A DNA stretch of 43,035 bases from the NCBI RefSeq assembly GCF_000243095.1, contig NZ_AHJE01000024.1, positions 1 to 43,035 on the forward strand. The letters are read 5' to 3'. The translations under genes were made by a program, and so were the position numbers. Position 1 is the first letter of the stretch. Every line of letters starts with the position of its first letter. The notes under the pieces are model-generated. The model saw only the letters and a program-made list of their open reading frames with translations, did not search any database and was not told where the DNA came from. This stretch comes from Cupriavidus basilensis OR16 (GTDB lineage Bacteria; Pseudomonadota; Gammaproteobacteria; Burkholderiales; Burkholderiaceae). Of this stretch, positions 18,153-26,849 are shown one piece after another.

Positions 18153-18890
18153 TTAGCGGCGGGCGGCGCCTTTGCGCGCGTCGCGCGCGGCGACAAAGGC
18201 CAGCAGCAGGACCCTCGTATGCTCAAAAATCACGTCCCCGAGCTGGGCCATCTCTTCAGGGCCAATCGTCTCCCATTCGAGGGCGCTGAGCACGTTCCGG
18301 CGCAACATGCGGAACACGGCAACCTGGCTGTCTATCGCGATGGTCCGGATCCTGGTCAGCGCATCGGTCGGCTCGCGTCCGGTCAGCCGGCCGACGATTG
18401 ACGCGGTCACGGGAAACAAGCGGCGGTTGAGGCGTTCGTCGATCACCGCGAAGGCAGCCGGCGGACCAAGGCCCGCGCGTTCGCGTGCCATGAAGCGTTG
18501 CCAGTCGCGCGCCTCGGGTGAATCGCTCAGGAACGAGACGAAGCAGCCCTGGAGTCCCAGGTATGCCTCGATCAAGTCCGTGTCATTGGCGTCGGGGTTG
18601 GCCAATGCCGCTTGCGCCGCGCTCACCGGCGCGGCCAGATGCTCCCAGATGCGTGCGACGAAATGCTCCACGCACGCAATGTAGACCCCTTCCTTGTTGT
18701 CGAAGTAGTACTGCAGCGCAGGCGCATTGACGCCGGCCTCTTTCGCAATGTCGCGTGTCGACGCCCCCTCGAATCCCCGTTCCCCGAAGAGTCGCAGCGC
18801 CGCCTCGACGATGCGCAGGCGCGTTTCCTCGCCTCTCTGGTAGCCGCCTTCGGCGGCCGGTCGGTGTCGTGCCATGGGTTTCGTCGCCAT
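18153..18890 (-). CDS. TetR family regulator (CecR/YbiH-like, DUF1956 C-terminal domain)
   Basis: A 245-residue TetR protein with helix-turn-helix ETRLRIVEAALRLFGERGFEGASTRDIAKEAGVNAPALQYYFDNKEGVY. The C-terminal domain (ERAGLGPPAAFAVIDERLNRRLFPVTASIVGRLTG) resembles the CecR/YbiH group, which often controls adjacent efflux genes. It is divergent from the EmrA-like gene and the intervening region holds a GGAA/TTCC operator. The ATG at 18890 is favoured, although ATG 18875 is also possible and neither has a clear ribosome site. The stop codon lies within a short hairpin (18146-18164). Confidence 0.85.
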   Translation of the reverse strand: MATKPMARHRPAAEGGYQRGEETRLRIVEAALRLFGERGFEGASTRDIAKEAGVNAPALQYYFDNKEGVYIACVEHFVARIWEHLAAPVSAAQAALANPDANDTDLIEAYLGLQGCFVSFLSDSPEARDWQRFMARERAGLGPPAAFAVIDERLNRRLFPVTASIVGRLTGREPTDALTRIRTIAIDSQVAVFRMLRRNVLSALEWETIGPEEMAQLGDVIFEHTRVLLLAFVAARDARKGAARR

Positions 18891-18923
18891 CCTTGAGATC
18901 GTGCCAGGAGAGAAATATATCAC

Positions 18924-18951
18924 TTGACACATTTTGACCAACTGGAATAAT
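18924..18951 (+). promoter_or_regulatory. Sigma70-type promoter of the efflux operon (TTGACA-N16-AATAAT)
   Basis: TTGACA at 18924-18929 and AATAAT at 18946-18951 with a 16-bp spacer precede the membrane fusion protein gene starting at 18981. The -10 element lies inside the operator at 18944-18957, so a bound repressor would block the promoter. Confidence 0.65.
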
Positions 18952-18970
18952 TGTTCCGATTGGAATAATT
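18944..18970. promoter_or_regulatory. TetR operator region: dyad GGAATAATTGTTCC plus repeat TGGAATAATT
   Basis: The 14-mer at 18944-18957 is palindromic except for one pair. TGGAATAATT occurs at 18943-18952 and again at 18961-18970, 18 bp apart. The middle also forms TTCC-GATT-GGAA. Tandem half-sites spaced by 18 bp suggest cooperative binding by two dimers of the divergent TetR protein. Confidence 0.6.
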
Positions 18971-18980
18971 TGGAGCCCCC

Positions 18981-20138
18981 ATGTCCACCGCTGCACCCGT
19001 TGATTCGCCTGCCGACCCACTGCTACGGGGCGAAGCCACGTCGACCCCAGTCAAGCCTGCGGTGCGCAATCGCCGCCGCACGGTGCTGCTTTTCCTGGCT
19101 GGCGGCGTGCTGGTGGGTGCGGCGGCCTGGGGCGGGCACTGGTGGACGGTGGGCCGCTTCATGGAGACTACCGATGACGCCTATCTGCAGGCCGACAGCG
19201 TGACGGTGGCGCCGAAGGTGGGCGGCTATATTGCTGAAGTCCTGGTGCGCGATAACCAGACGGTCGTCATTGGGCAGGCGTTGGCAAGGCTCGACAGCCG
19301 TCAGTACCAGGCCGCGCTGGACGAGGCCACGGCGACCGTTGCCTCGCGCCAGGCCGACGTGGCGCGTAGCGAGGCGGACCTTGCGCAGCAGCAGGCCAAT
19401 ATCGCGCAGGCCAAGGCCGAACTCGACGGGGCGCGGGCCAATGTGCGCTACGCAGCATCGCAGGTGGATCGCTATGCGCCACTGGTCAAGTCGGGCGCCG
19501 AGACGGAGGAGCGGACCGCCGAGCTGCGCAACGCGCAGACACGCGCCGCCACGACGCAGCAAGCCAACGAGGCTGCCTTGCGCGCCGCCCAGAGCCAGAC
19601 GCTCACGCTGCAGGCAAAGCTGCAGCAGGCGCGCGCGCAACTGGCGGTGGCCGAGGCGAGTGCGCGCCGCGCTCAGCTCGACATGCAAGATACGTTGGTG
19701 CGCAGCACCTTGGCCGGCCGCGTCGCGGATCGCGCCGTGCGCGTCGGGCAGTTCGCACAGCCGGGCACCCGGCTCCTGACGATCGTGCCGCTGCAGGATC
19801 TCTACCTGAACGCCAACTTCAAGGAAACGCAGGTCGGCCACATGATCCCGGGCCAGCCCGTGACGATCCATGTCGACGCGCTGCCGGATGCCGATCTGCA
19901 CGGCACCGTCGAAAGCCTGTCGCCCGGCACGGGTTCCCAGTTCGCCCTGCTGCCCGCCCAGAACGCCACCGGCAATTTCACCAAGATCGTGCAGCGCGTG
20001 CCGGTGCGCATCCACCTGGATGTGTCGGGCGAGGCGCGCAGGGCGCTGGTGCCGGGGCTGTCGGTGACGGTAGAGGTCGATACGCGCCACGCGGCCTCCA
20101 CGCAAGCGCAGGCGCCGGCCGGAGGCGCGCGTGGCTGA
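18981..20138 (+). CDS. EmrA/HlyD family membrane fusion protein of a drug efflux pump
   Basis: A 385-residue periplasmic adaptor. One N-terminal membrane helix (about 34-53, TVLLFLAGGVLVGAAAWGG) is followed by TTDDAYLQADSVTVAPKVGGYIAEVLVRDNQTV, the first half of the biotin-lipoyl-like domain. A long alpha-hairpin rich in Ala/Gln/Glu follows (about 110-235), then TLVRSTLAGRVADRAVRVGQFAQPGTRLLTIVP, the second lipoyl half and beta-barrel. ATG 18981 follows GGAG. The gene overlaps the start of the EmrB-like gene by eight bases. It would link the inner-membrane transporter to the outer-membrane channel. Confidence 0.9.
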   Translation: MSTAAPVDSPADPLLRGEATSTPVKPAVRNRRRTVLLFLAGGVLVGAAAWGGHWWTVGRFMETTDDAYLQADSVTVAPKVGGYIAEVLVRDNQTVVIGQALARLDSRQYQAALDEATATVASRQADVARSEADLAQQQANIAQAKAELDGARANVRYAASQVDRYAPLVKSGAETEERTAELRNAQTRAATTQQANEAALRAAQSQTLTLQAKLQQARAQLAVAEASARRAQLDMQDTLVRSTLAGRVADRAVRVGQFAQPGTRLLTIVPLQDLYLNANFKETQVGHMIPGQPVTIHVDALPDADLHGTVESLSPGTGSQFALLPAQNATGNFTKIVQRVPVRIHLDVSGEARRALVPGLSVTVEVDTRHAASTQAQAPAGGARG

Positions 20139-21520
20139 GGCGCTGCGCTCCGGGGGCAACCCGGCATCCGCGCCAGCAGCGCCCAAGGTCTCCAAGGTCT
20201 CCAAGGTCTCCAATGCCTCCAGCGCCGACTGGATCGCCGTCGCGGCCGGCTCGCTCGGCGCGCTGCTCGCCACGCTCGACATCTCGATCACCAACTCGGC
20301 GTTGCCGCAGATCCAGGGGCAGATCGGCGCCGCGGGCACGGAGGGCACGTGGATCTCCACGGGCTACCTGATGTCGGAGATCGTGATCATCCCGCTCGCC
20401 GCGTGGCTCACGCGCGTGTTCGGGCTGCGGCGCTTCCTGATGTGGAACGCGATCCTGTTCACCGCGTTCTCGATGATGTGCGGGCTATCCCACAGCTTGG
20501 CCGGGATGGTCATCGGCCGCATTGGCCAAGGCTTCGCCGGCGGCGCCATGATCCCGACCGCGCAGACCATCATCCGCACGCGCTTGCCCAGGCACCAGAT
20601 GCCGATCGGCATGTCGGCGTTCGGCCTGATCGTCCTGCTCGGCCCATTGCTGGGCCCGGTGGTTGGCGGCTGGCTGACCGAGAACGCCGACTGGCGCTGG
20701 TGCTTTTTCCTGAACCTGCCGATCTCGGTGGCGCTGGTGACGCTGCTCTATCTTGGCCTGAAGCCGGAGCGCGCGAGCCTGCAGGCGTTCGTCAAGGCGG
20801 ACTGGCTCGGCATCGCGGGGCTGGCCATCGGCCTGAGCTCGCTCACGGTGGTGCTGGAGGAGGGCAGCGCGAGCGCTGGTTCGAATCGCCGACGATCGCA
20901 TGGCTAGCGCTGCTCTGCGCGGCCGGCATCCTGATGATGGTCGTTGGCCAGTTCACGGCGAAGACGCCGATCGTACGGCTGCGGCTGCTGCTCAACAAGA
21001 ACTACGCCAGCGTCATCCTGATCGTCTCGACGGTTGGCGCCGGGCTCTACGGCGTGTCTTACCTGTTGCCACAGTTCCTCGCCACCATCGCCGGATACAA
21101 CGCGGAGCAGGCCGGCTCGATCATGCTGCTGTCCGGTCTTCCGGCATTCCTGATGATGCCGGTCCTGCCCCGCATTCTTGGCAAGTTCGATAGCCGCTGG
21201 CTCGTCATCACCGGGCTGTTGTGTTTCTTTGGCAGCTGCATGCTGGATATCTCGCTCACGGCGCAAAGCGTCGGGCACGACTTCATCGGCTCGCAGATCC
21301 TGCGCGGCTTCGGGCAGATCCTGGCGATGATGCCGCTCAACCAGGCATCGATGGCGGCTGTCGCCACCCATGAGGCGGGCGACGCGGCTGGCCTGTACAA
21401 CATGGCCCGCAACCTGGGCGGCTCGGTCGGGCTCGCGCTGCTTGGCACGCTGATCGACCGCCGCAATACGTATCACGACGCCGTGATCAGCGCGATCGGG
21501 CAGGAGCACATCTCGTCCAG
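20131..21520 (+). pseudogene. EmrB/QacA (DHA2) family MFS efflux transporter, frameshifted and lacking its C-terminus
   Basis: GTG 20131 opens a DHA2 transporter: WIAVAAGSLGALLATLDISITNSALPQIQ, then motif-C-like GLIVLLGPLLGPVVGGWLTENADWRW. After VVLEEG (about 20865) the expected QRERWFESPTIAWLALLCAAG is one frame away. One missing base in the short GGGC stretch (20862-20865) explains this. The second frame continues with normal DHA2 sequence to LGGSVGLALLGTLIDRRNTYHDAVISAIGQEH at about 21510. There the family similarity stops and the frame runs straight into the outer-membrane lipoprotein; the last membrane segment and C-terminal tail are missing. The 9-bp repeat at 20185-20211 encodes KVSKVSKVS near the N-terminus. 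Confidence 0.78.
20185..20211 (+). repeat. Three 9-bp repeats AAGGTCTCC
   Basis: Perfect tandem copies in the EmrB-like gene encoding (Lys-Val-Ser)3 in the cytoplasmic N-terminus. A fourth, diverged copy follows. The unit is frame-neutral. Confidence 0.9.
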
Positions 21521-21534
21521 CGCGGCGGCGCTGC

Positions 21535-22979
21535 CGGGCCCTTGCCGGCTGTGCGCGGTCTCCCTCAGCGCCGCGCTGGCGTTTGCCATGACCGGCTGCG
21601 CGGTCGGGCCGGACTATCACGGCGCGCCTGAAGTCGCCGCCGACGCCATGCGCGCCGCGGCATTTCCCCATGCCCCGCAAAGTACCGGGCCGGACGCGCC
21701 GCGCGTCGCAAGCTGGTGGCGCGCGCTGGGCGATCCCCAGCTGGATGCACTGATAGAAACCGCGCTGGCGCATAGCCCGGACATTCGTGCGGCGCAGGCC
21801 AGCGTGCGGCAGGCGCGCGCCGGCCTGCGCGGGCAGCAAGCCGATGCGCTCCCCAAGGTGGGGGCAACCGCCGCCACGCTGCGCACGCGCTCGCCGAATC
21901 TGTCTTCGCTTTCCGGCGGCGCATCATCGGGCGGCCGCGGACCGATGGCGCTCTATCTTGCCAACTTCGATGCTAGCTGGGAGATCGATCTCTTTGGCGG
22001 GACGCGGCGTGCCATCGAGGCGGCCTCGGCGCAGGCGGACGCTGCCGCGGAACAGCTAGCGGACGCCCACGTGCAACTGGCGGCCGAGGTCGCCCAAGCC
22101 TACGTCGGCCTGCGCGAGCAGCAGGCGCGCCTGACGCACCTGCGCGCCTCGGAAAAGCTGGAAGCCGACATGCTGGAACTGACGCAGCAACGGCGCGAAC
22201 GCGGCGTGGCATCGGAGCTGGAAGTGGAGCGGCTGCTGACCCAGGTGGAGGGCACCCGCTCGCAGAGCGCGCCCATCGAGGCGCAGATCACGGCGTCGTT
22301 CGATGAACTTGCGGTACTCACGGGCCGCGCCCCCGGCGCACTGGATGGCGAACTCGGCTCGCAACGGCCGCTGCCCACGTTGCCGGCGACGGTGTCCGTC
22401 GGCAACCCGGCCGCGCTGCTCAAGGCGCGGCCGGACATCCGCGCGGCAGAGCGCACCTTGGCCTCGCAGAACGCGCAGATCGGCGCGCGCAAGGCCGACT
22501 GGTTCCCCAAGCTGTCGCTGTTCGGCTCCCTGGGCTACAGCGCGATGGACCCCGGCCACCTGGTCCGCAAGGACAACGCTACCTGGCTCGCCTTGCCGCG
22601 GCTGCAGTGGAACGCGCTGGATTTCGGCCGGGTTGCCGCCAGCGTGGACGGTGCGCAGGCAGGACGCGACAATGCCGAGGCAGCCTACGAGAGCGTGGTC
22701 CTGAAGGCGCTGCGCGATGCCGATGTGGCCTTGTCCCGCTTCGGGCACCAGCGCGAGAACGTGGTCCTGCTGCGCCGGGTGGAGGCCTCCGCCGAACGCG
22801 CCTCCGTGTTGACCCAGCAGCGCTATCGCGCCGGTACGGCGAGCATGCTTGACTGGCTGGATGTCGAACGCACCCGGGTACGCGCGCAGCAGGATCGGAT
22901 CGCCGGCGATGCCAACCTGATCAAGGACTTCGTGTCGTTGCAAAAAGCACTGGGGCTGGGTTGGCAGAACGAGGGCTAG
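21535..22979 (+). CDS. NodT/OprM family outer-membrane efflux lipoprotein (5' end fused to EmrB-like gene)
   Basis: About 480 residues of an RND/EmrAB-type outer-membrane factor. The lipoprotein signal remnant LSAALAFAMTGC has its lipobox cysteine codon at 21597-21599, followed by AVGPDYHGAPEV. Two outer-membrane-efflux repeats follow: WWRALGDPQLDALIETALAHSPDIRAAQASVRQARAGL and DNAEAAYESVVLKALRDADVALSRF with long coiled helices. No ATG, GTG or TTG start exists in frame just before the signal; the frame is continuous with the upstream EmrB-like gene. The original start codon and positively charged n-region appear to have been lost in a deletion. The stop at 22979 is followed by a GC hairpin. 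Confidence 0.8.
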
Positions 22980-23292
22980 GACGGCGGTTGTCCGCGCCGG
23001 GAGGCGCGGGCGGTCGTGGCGTTTCAGTCCGTCCGCTTTGTTGTATTCAGCATACGTTTACCCTGGCTCGTAGAATGTGGATCAAGCTGCCCTGCGCCGA
23101 GATTTCGCACGGTTGAGCCGCGCGGCGGCTCGGCGCAAGGGGGCAGCCGCAGCCGCGCAGCTTAGGTGGCCGGCACTCCGCCGGCGCATGCGCCGCTGTT
23201 CAAGGGCGGGCAATTGCCCTATCGTGACGACCTTCCCCGCCAACTCTGCGCGGCGATTTCACCGTCTTGTCCCGTCTTGCCGCGGTTTGTCC
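22980..23292. other. 313-bp spacer before the patatin autotransporter gene
   Basis: It begins with the hairpin at 22992-23009. A TAGAAT hexamer at 23071-23076 could be a -10 element, but I find no good -35 at the right distance. The last 200 bp are GC-rich and open in the frame of the downstream gene, but show no recognisable protein. I see no RNA gene. Confidence 0.4.
22992..23009. terminator. GC hairpin after the efflux operon
   Basis: A perfect CCGCGCC-GGGA-GGCGCGG stem-loop 12 bp after the NodT-like stop. No T tract follows, so termination is plausible but not certain. Confidence 0.45.
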
Positions 23293-25665
23293 ATGTCCCG
23301 CTCTCTTTCATGCGCCGCGCGCCGCTTGCGCTCGCTGGTGTCCGGTTTTCAGGCGTTGCCGATGCTGCTTGCACTGGCAGCGCTAGCCTTGGCACCGCAG
23401 GCCGGCAGGGCCGCCGACCACCCTGCGCAGCCTGCCACGCCATCCACCGTTGAAGCCGCCGCTGAAGCCGCCCCCGCTCCCGAGCCGGGCAAGCGGGCGC
23501 GCGTGTGCCTGGTGCTGTCCGGCGGCGGTGCGCGCGGCTACGCGCATATCGGCGTGATCCGGGCGCTGGAGAAAATGCACGTGCCGATCGACTGCATCGC
23601 GGCCACCAGCATGGGCGCGGTGGTGGGCGGCTTGTACGCCAGCGGCTTGTCGGCGGGCGAACTGGAGGCCAAGCTGTCGCATACCAACCTGAGCGATATC
23701 GCCTTCGACCGCAACGAGCGCGCCGAACTGCCGCAGGCGCAGCGCGAGGACGACCTCCAATACCCGATCGGCATCTCGGCCGGCTACGGCGACGGCAAGA
23801 TCAAGCTGCCCACCGGCCTGGTACAGGGCAACCGCCTGCTGGCGCTGCTGCAAAACCTGACCCCGCACCTGCCGGCCGACGGCGCCTTCGACAAGCTGCC
23901 AACGCCGTTTCGCACCATTGCCACCGACCTGGGCACCGGGGCCCCGGTCGTGCTGGACCACGGCTCGCTGCCGCGCGCCATCCGCGCCAGCGTGGCCGTG
24001 CCGGGCTTGTTCGCGCCGATCAAGGTGAACGGGCGCGTGCTGGTCGATGGCGGGCTGGTCAGCAACCTGCCGGTGCAGCTCGCGCGCGACATGGGTGCCG
24101 ACGTGATCATCGCGGTCAATATCGCCTCGCCACTGGATGATCCCGCCAACCTGGACTCGCCGGCGGCGGTGACGCAGCAGATGGTCACCATCCTGACCAA
24201 CCAGAACGTCGCCGTGCAAAAGGCGCTGCTCAAGCCAGGCGACGTGCTGATCGAGCCCCAGTTGGGCGACTTGTCCTTCACCGACTTCTCGCGCGCCAAC
24301 GACGGCATCCAGGGCGGCTGGAACGCGGTGCTGGCGGCCGAGCCCCGGCTGGCATCGCTGACGCTGCCGGCGGACGCCTGGCAAAGCTACCTGGCGGCGC
24401 GCAAGGGCAGCCAGGCGGTGGCCGGCCCGGTGCGCATCGATGGTATCCAGATCCGGTCGGAAGGCCGGATCCCGGCCAGCTTCGTGCGCAAGTACCTGGG
24501 CGTGAACGAGGGGGACACCTACGACGCAGTCACGCTCAACCGCGAGATGGCGCAGCTCTCCACCTCGGGCGACTTCGAGAGCGTGACGCAAGAGCTGGTC
24601 ACGGAAGACGGGCGCAATGTGCTGAAGGTCGAGGCGCAACAGAAATCCTGGGGCCCGCAGTTCCTGCTGTTCGGCTTCGGCGTATCCAATACCTTCAATG
24701 GCCAGGGCGGGTTCAACCTGCAGCTGGGGCATCGTTATCCATGGATCACGCCTGGCGGGCTGGAATGGCGCAATGACATCGTGCTGGGCAGCACCCAGGC
24801 CAAGTGGCGCACCGAGCTGCGCCAGCCGGTATTCGACCGGCTGGGCTTCTATGTCGCGCCCTATGTGGAATACGGGCGCAAGCGCGTCGATCTCTATGGC
24901 GACACCGCGCCCAACCGCAATACCGACCCGATCACCGCCTTCCGGATCGACACGGCCGTCGCGGGCCTGGACCTGGGTGTGCCGCTGGGCCGGCTGGGCG
25001 AGTTCCGGGCGGGCGTGAACTACCAGCAGGTCAACTACTCGGCCGTCTATAACCTGCCCATCGGCACCGGCCGGCTATTCTCCCAGGCCCGTGTGCGCCA
25101 GCCCACCATGCGTGCCCAGCTCACCATCGACCAGCTCGACGATCCGCTCTTCCCGCGCACCGGCTACTATCTGCTGGCAACCAACGAGCTGGCCTTCGGC
25201 GGCACCGACAACCGCTTCAACGATGGCCATGCCAAGGCGCTCTGGGCCGCCAGCTACGGCCGCCACACGCTGAACCTGGCCGCGGAGGCCGCGGCCACCT
25301 ATGGCGATCACCGCAGCGACAACAGCGTCAGCGGCGGGCTGGGCTTCACGCTGGGCGGCTTCCAGCATCTTTCCGCCTACGCGCAGGACCAGTTCTCCGG
25401 CAACTACCTGCTGTACGGGCGCGTGACCTACCTGAACGACCTGCGCGAGTTCATCCTGCCCGGGCTGCGCACCACCGTGGTGGGCACCAGCCTGGAGGCT
25501 GGCGACGTCTGGCTGCGGCGCAAGAACTTTGGCAGCGGGCCGTTCAAGACCAGCGCCAGCCTGTTCATTGGCGGCAACAGCGCCATTGGTCCGCTGTACT
25601 TCGGCTTTGCCGCGGCGCCGAACGGGGTGTGGAACCTGTACCTGCAGCTGGGCCGCGTGTTCTAG
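23293..25665 (+). CDS. Patatin-like phospholipase of the type Vd autotransporter class (PlpD-like)
   Basis: A 790-residue protein: signal peptide (about 1-41), patatin lipase domain (about 70-370), one POTRA-like domain (about 400-470) and a 16-strand-type surface-antigen beta-barrel to the C-terminal LQLGRVF. The oxyanion motif SGGGARGYAHIG, nucleophile Ser106 in ATSMGAVVG and Asp252 in VDGGLVSNLP form the catalytic dyad. PlpD of P. aeruginosa has the same layout and releases a lipase through its own barrel. ATG 23293 is chosen because the signal peptide starts there; a longer frame begins at 23077. The stop shares CTAG with the stop of the convergent hydrolase gene. Confidence 0.88.
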   Translation: MSRSLSCAARRLRSLVSGFQALPMLLALAALALAPQAGRAADHPAQPATPSTVEAAAEAAPAPEPGKRARVCLVLSGGGARGYAHIGVIRALEKMHVPIDCIAATSMGAVVGGLYASGLSAGELEAKLSHTNLSDIAFDRNERAELPQAQREDDLQYPIGISAGYGDGKIKLPTGLVQGNRLLALLQNLTPHLPADGAFDKLPTPFRTIATDLGTGAPVVLDHGSLPRAIRASVAVPGLFAPIKVNGRVLVDGGLVSNLPVQLARDMGADVIIAVNIASPLDDPANLDSPAAVTQQMVTILTNQNVAVQKALLKPGDVLIEPQLGDLSFTDFSRANDGIQGGWNAVLAAEPRLASLTLPADAWQSYLAARKGSQAVAGPVRIDGIQIRSEGRIPASFVRKYLGVNEGDTYDAVTLNREMAQLSTSGDFESVTQELVTEDGRNVLKVEAQQKSWGPQFLLFGFGVSNTFNGQGGFNLQLGHRYPWITPGGLEWRNDIVLGSTQAKWRTELRQPVFDRLGFYVAPYVEYGRKRVDLYGDTAPNRNTDPITAFRIDTAVAGLDLGVPLGRLGEFRAGVNYQQVNYSAVYNLPIGTGRLFSQARVRQPTMRAQLTIDQLDDPLFPRTGYYLLATNELAFGGTDNRFNDGHAKALWAASYGRHTLNLAAEAAATYGDHRSDNSVSGGLGFTLGGFQHLSAYAQDQFSGNYLLYGRVTYLNDLREFILPGLRTTVVGTSLEAGDVWLRRKNFGSGPFKTSASLFIGGNSAIGPLYFGFAAAPNGVWNLYLQLGRVF

Positions 25666-26849
25666 TCCGCGGGCGCCGGCAGGGGCTCGGTGGCGGGCAG
25701 CGCGTTGTCGGCGCTGTCGGCCGGCCGGAAGGTCACTGCCGAGATGCGCCCGTTGCGCATGCGCAGGGTTTGCGTGCCCTGGCTGTGGAAGTCCTCGCCG
25801 TTCATGACGGAGGAGGCCGCCACATCGATCTGCGCGGTGGCGCCCTCGATGCGCGGCGGCGCGGTGACGGCGATGCGTATCGTCTTGCCGGCCAGCGCCT
25901 CCAGCTTGGCAAACATGCCGATGACCGCATCGCGGTCGTCATAGCTCCCCGCCAGTGGATGCTCGCCCTGGTGGCGCCAGCGCACGCCGGGCTCCAGCAG
26001 CGGGAACAGCGCCTCGAACTGCCCGCTGGTCAAGGCCTGCAGGTATTCGTTGACCACGGTGGCCACCGCTTCCTCGCTCATCGGCACCTCGACCCGGGCG
26101 CGCGCCGGGCGGCGCGCCTGCGCCGGGTCGAAGCCGAGGAAATCCAGCACATTGCTGACCACCTGCTCGCGGTCGTTGTCCACGCAGATCATGTGATAGC
26201 TGTTTTCCACCACCACCTTGCGCACGTCGGGGATCGCGGCTTCCAGGAAGTTGGCCGAGCGCAGGCTGGTCAGCTCGTCCTCACGCGCGTTCACCACCAG
26301 CGTGGGGCAGGCGATGCGGTGGGCGCCGTCCAGCACCCAGCCGCGCAGGCGGTCCACTTGGCGGATGCAGGCCAGTGGCACCCAGCGGTAGTGGAAGTTG
26401 TCGCCGCGTTCGAACTTGGCTTTGACGATGGCGCGCACGAGGTCGTTCTTGATGCCGAACGGCTCGTCTTCCTCCACCCGCATGCGCGCGGGCAGCGTGG
26501 GGATGTGATAGACCAGGTGCCGCAGCGCGCGGTACCAGGGCGTGGACCGATGCTGCCGGCGCTCGGCCAGCGCCAGGGCCAGAAGCCCGCCAAGGCACAT
26601 GCCCATGATGTGAAAGGTCTCGTATTGCCCGGCCAGCTGATCGTATGCCTGCGTGACGGTGTCGAGCCATTGCTCGGCCCGCACGGGCACCAGGTCCTCG
26701 GGCGTGCCTGCGTGCCCCGGCAGCGTCACCGCGTGGGTTTCCACCCCGGCGCGCCGCAGGGCCTTGTGCATCGGGCCGAGGTCGAACTGCGTGCCGCCCA
26801 GGCCGTGGATGAGCAGGGCTCCCGTGCCGCTGCCCTTGAGAGCCGTCAT
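25662..26849 (-). CDS. Alpha/beta hydrolase with Cys nucleophile fused to a SnoaL/NTF2-like domain
   Basis: A 395-residue fusion. The hydrolase half starts ALLIHGLGGTQFDLGP; its nucleophile elbow is G-M-C-L-G-G, with Cys85 (TGC codon) where most esterases have Ser. Asp191 (NAREDELTS) and His219 (ENSYHMICVDNDREQV) complete a carboxylesterase-like triad. Dienelactone hydrolases and PHA synthases also use Cys. Residues about 258-380 (EEAVATVVNEYLQALTSGQFEALFPLLEPGVRWRHQGEHPLAG) form a SnoaL-like cone. ATG 26849 overlaps the stop of the upstream MASE1-PAS gene as ATGA. The substrate is unknown. Confidence 0.8.
   Translation of the reverse strand: MTALKGSGTGALLIHGLGGTQFDLGPMHKALRRAGVETHAVTLPGHAGTPEDLVPVRAEQWLDTVTQAYDQLAGQYETFHIMGMCLGGLLALALAERRQHRSTPWYRALRHLVYHIPTLPARMRVEEDEPFGIKNDLVRAIVKAKFERGDNFHYRWVPLACIRQVDRLRGWVLDGAHRIACPTLVVNAREDELTSLRSANFLEAAIPDVRKVVVENSYHMICVDNDREQVVSNVLDFLGFDPAQARRPARARVEVPMSEEAVATVVNEYLQALTSGQFEALFPLLEPGVRWRHQGEHPLAGSYDDRDAVIGMFAKLEALAGKTIRIAVTAPPRIEGATAQIDVAASSVMNGEDFHSQGTQTLRMRNGRISAVTFRPADSADNALPATEPLPAPAD

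Noticed and set aside
18146..18164. GCCCGCC-TTAGC-GGCGGGC hairpin as a terminator between convergent genes
   Set aside because: It overlaps the TetR stop codon and has no T tract; in DNA of this GC content such stems are expected by chance.
23077..23292. Extended N-terminus of the patatin autotransporter
   Set aside because: The signal peptide starts at 23293; upstream codons give no conserved sequence and would block export.
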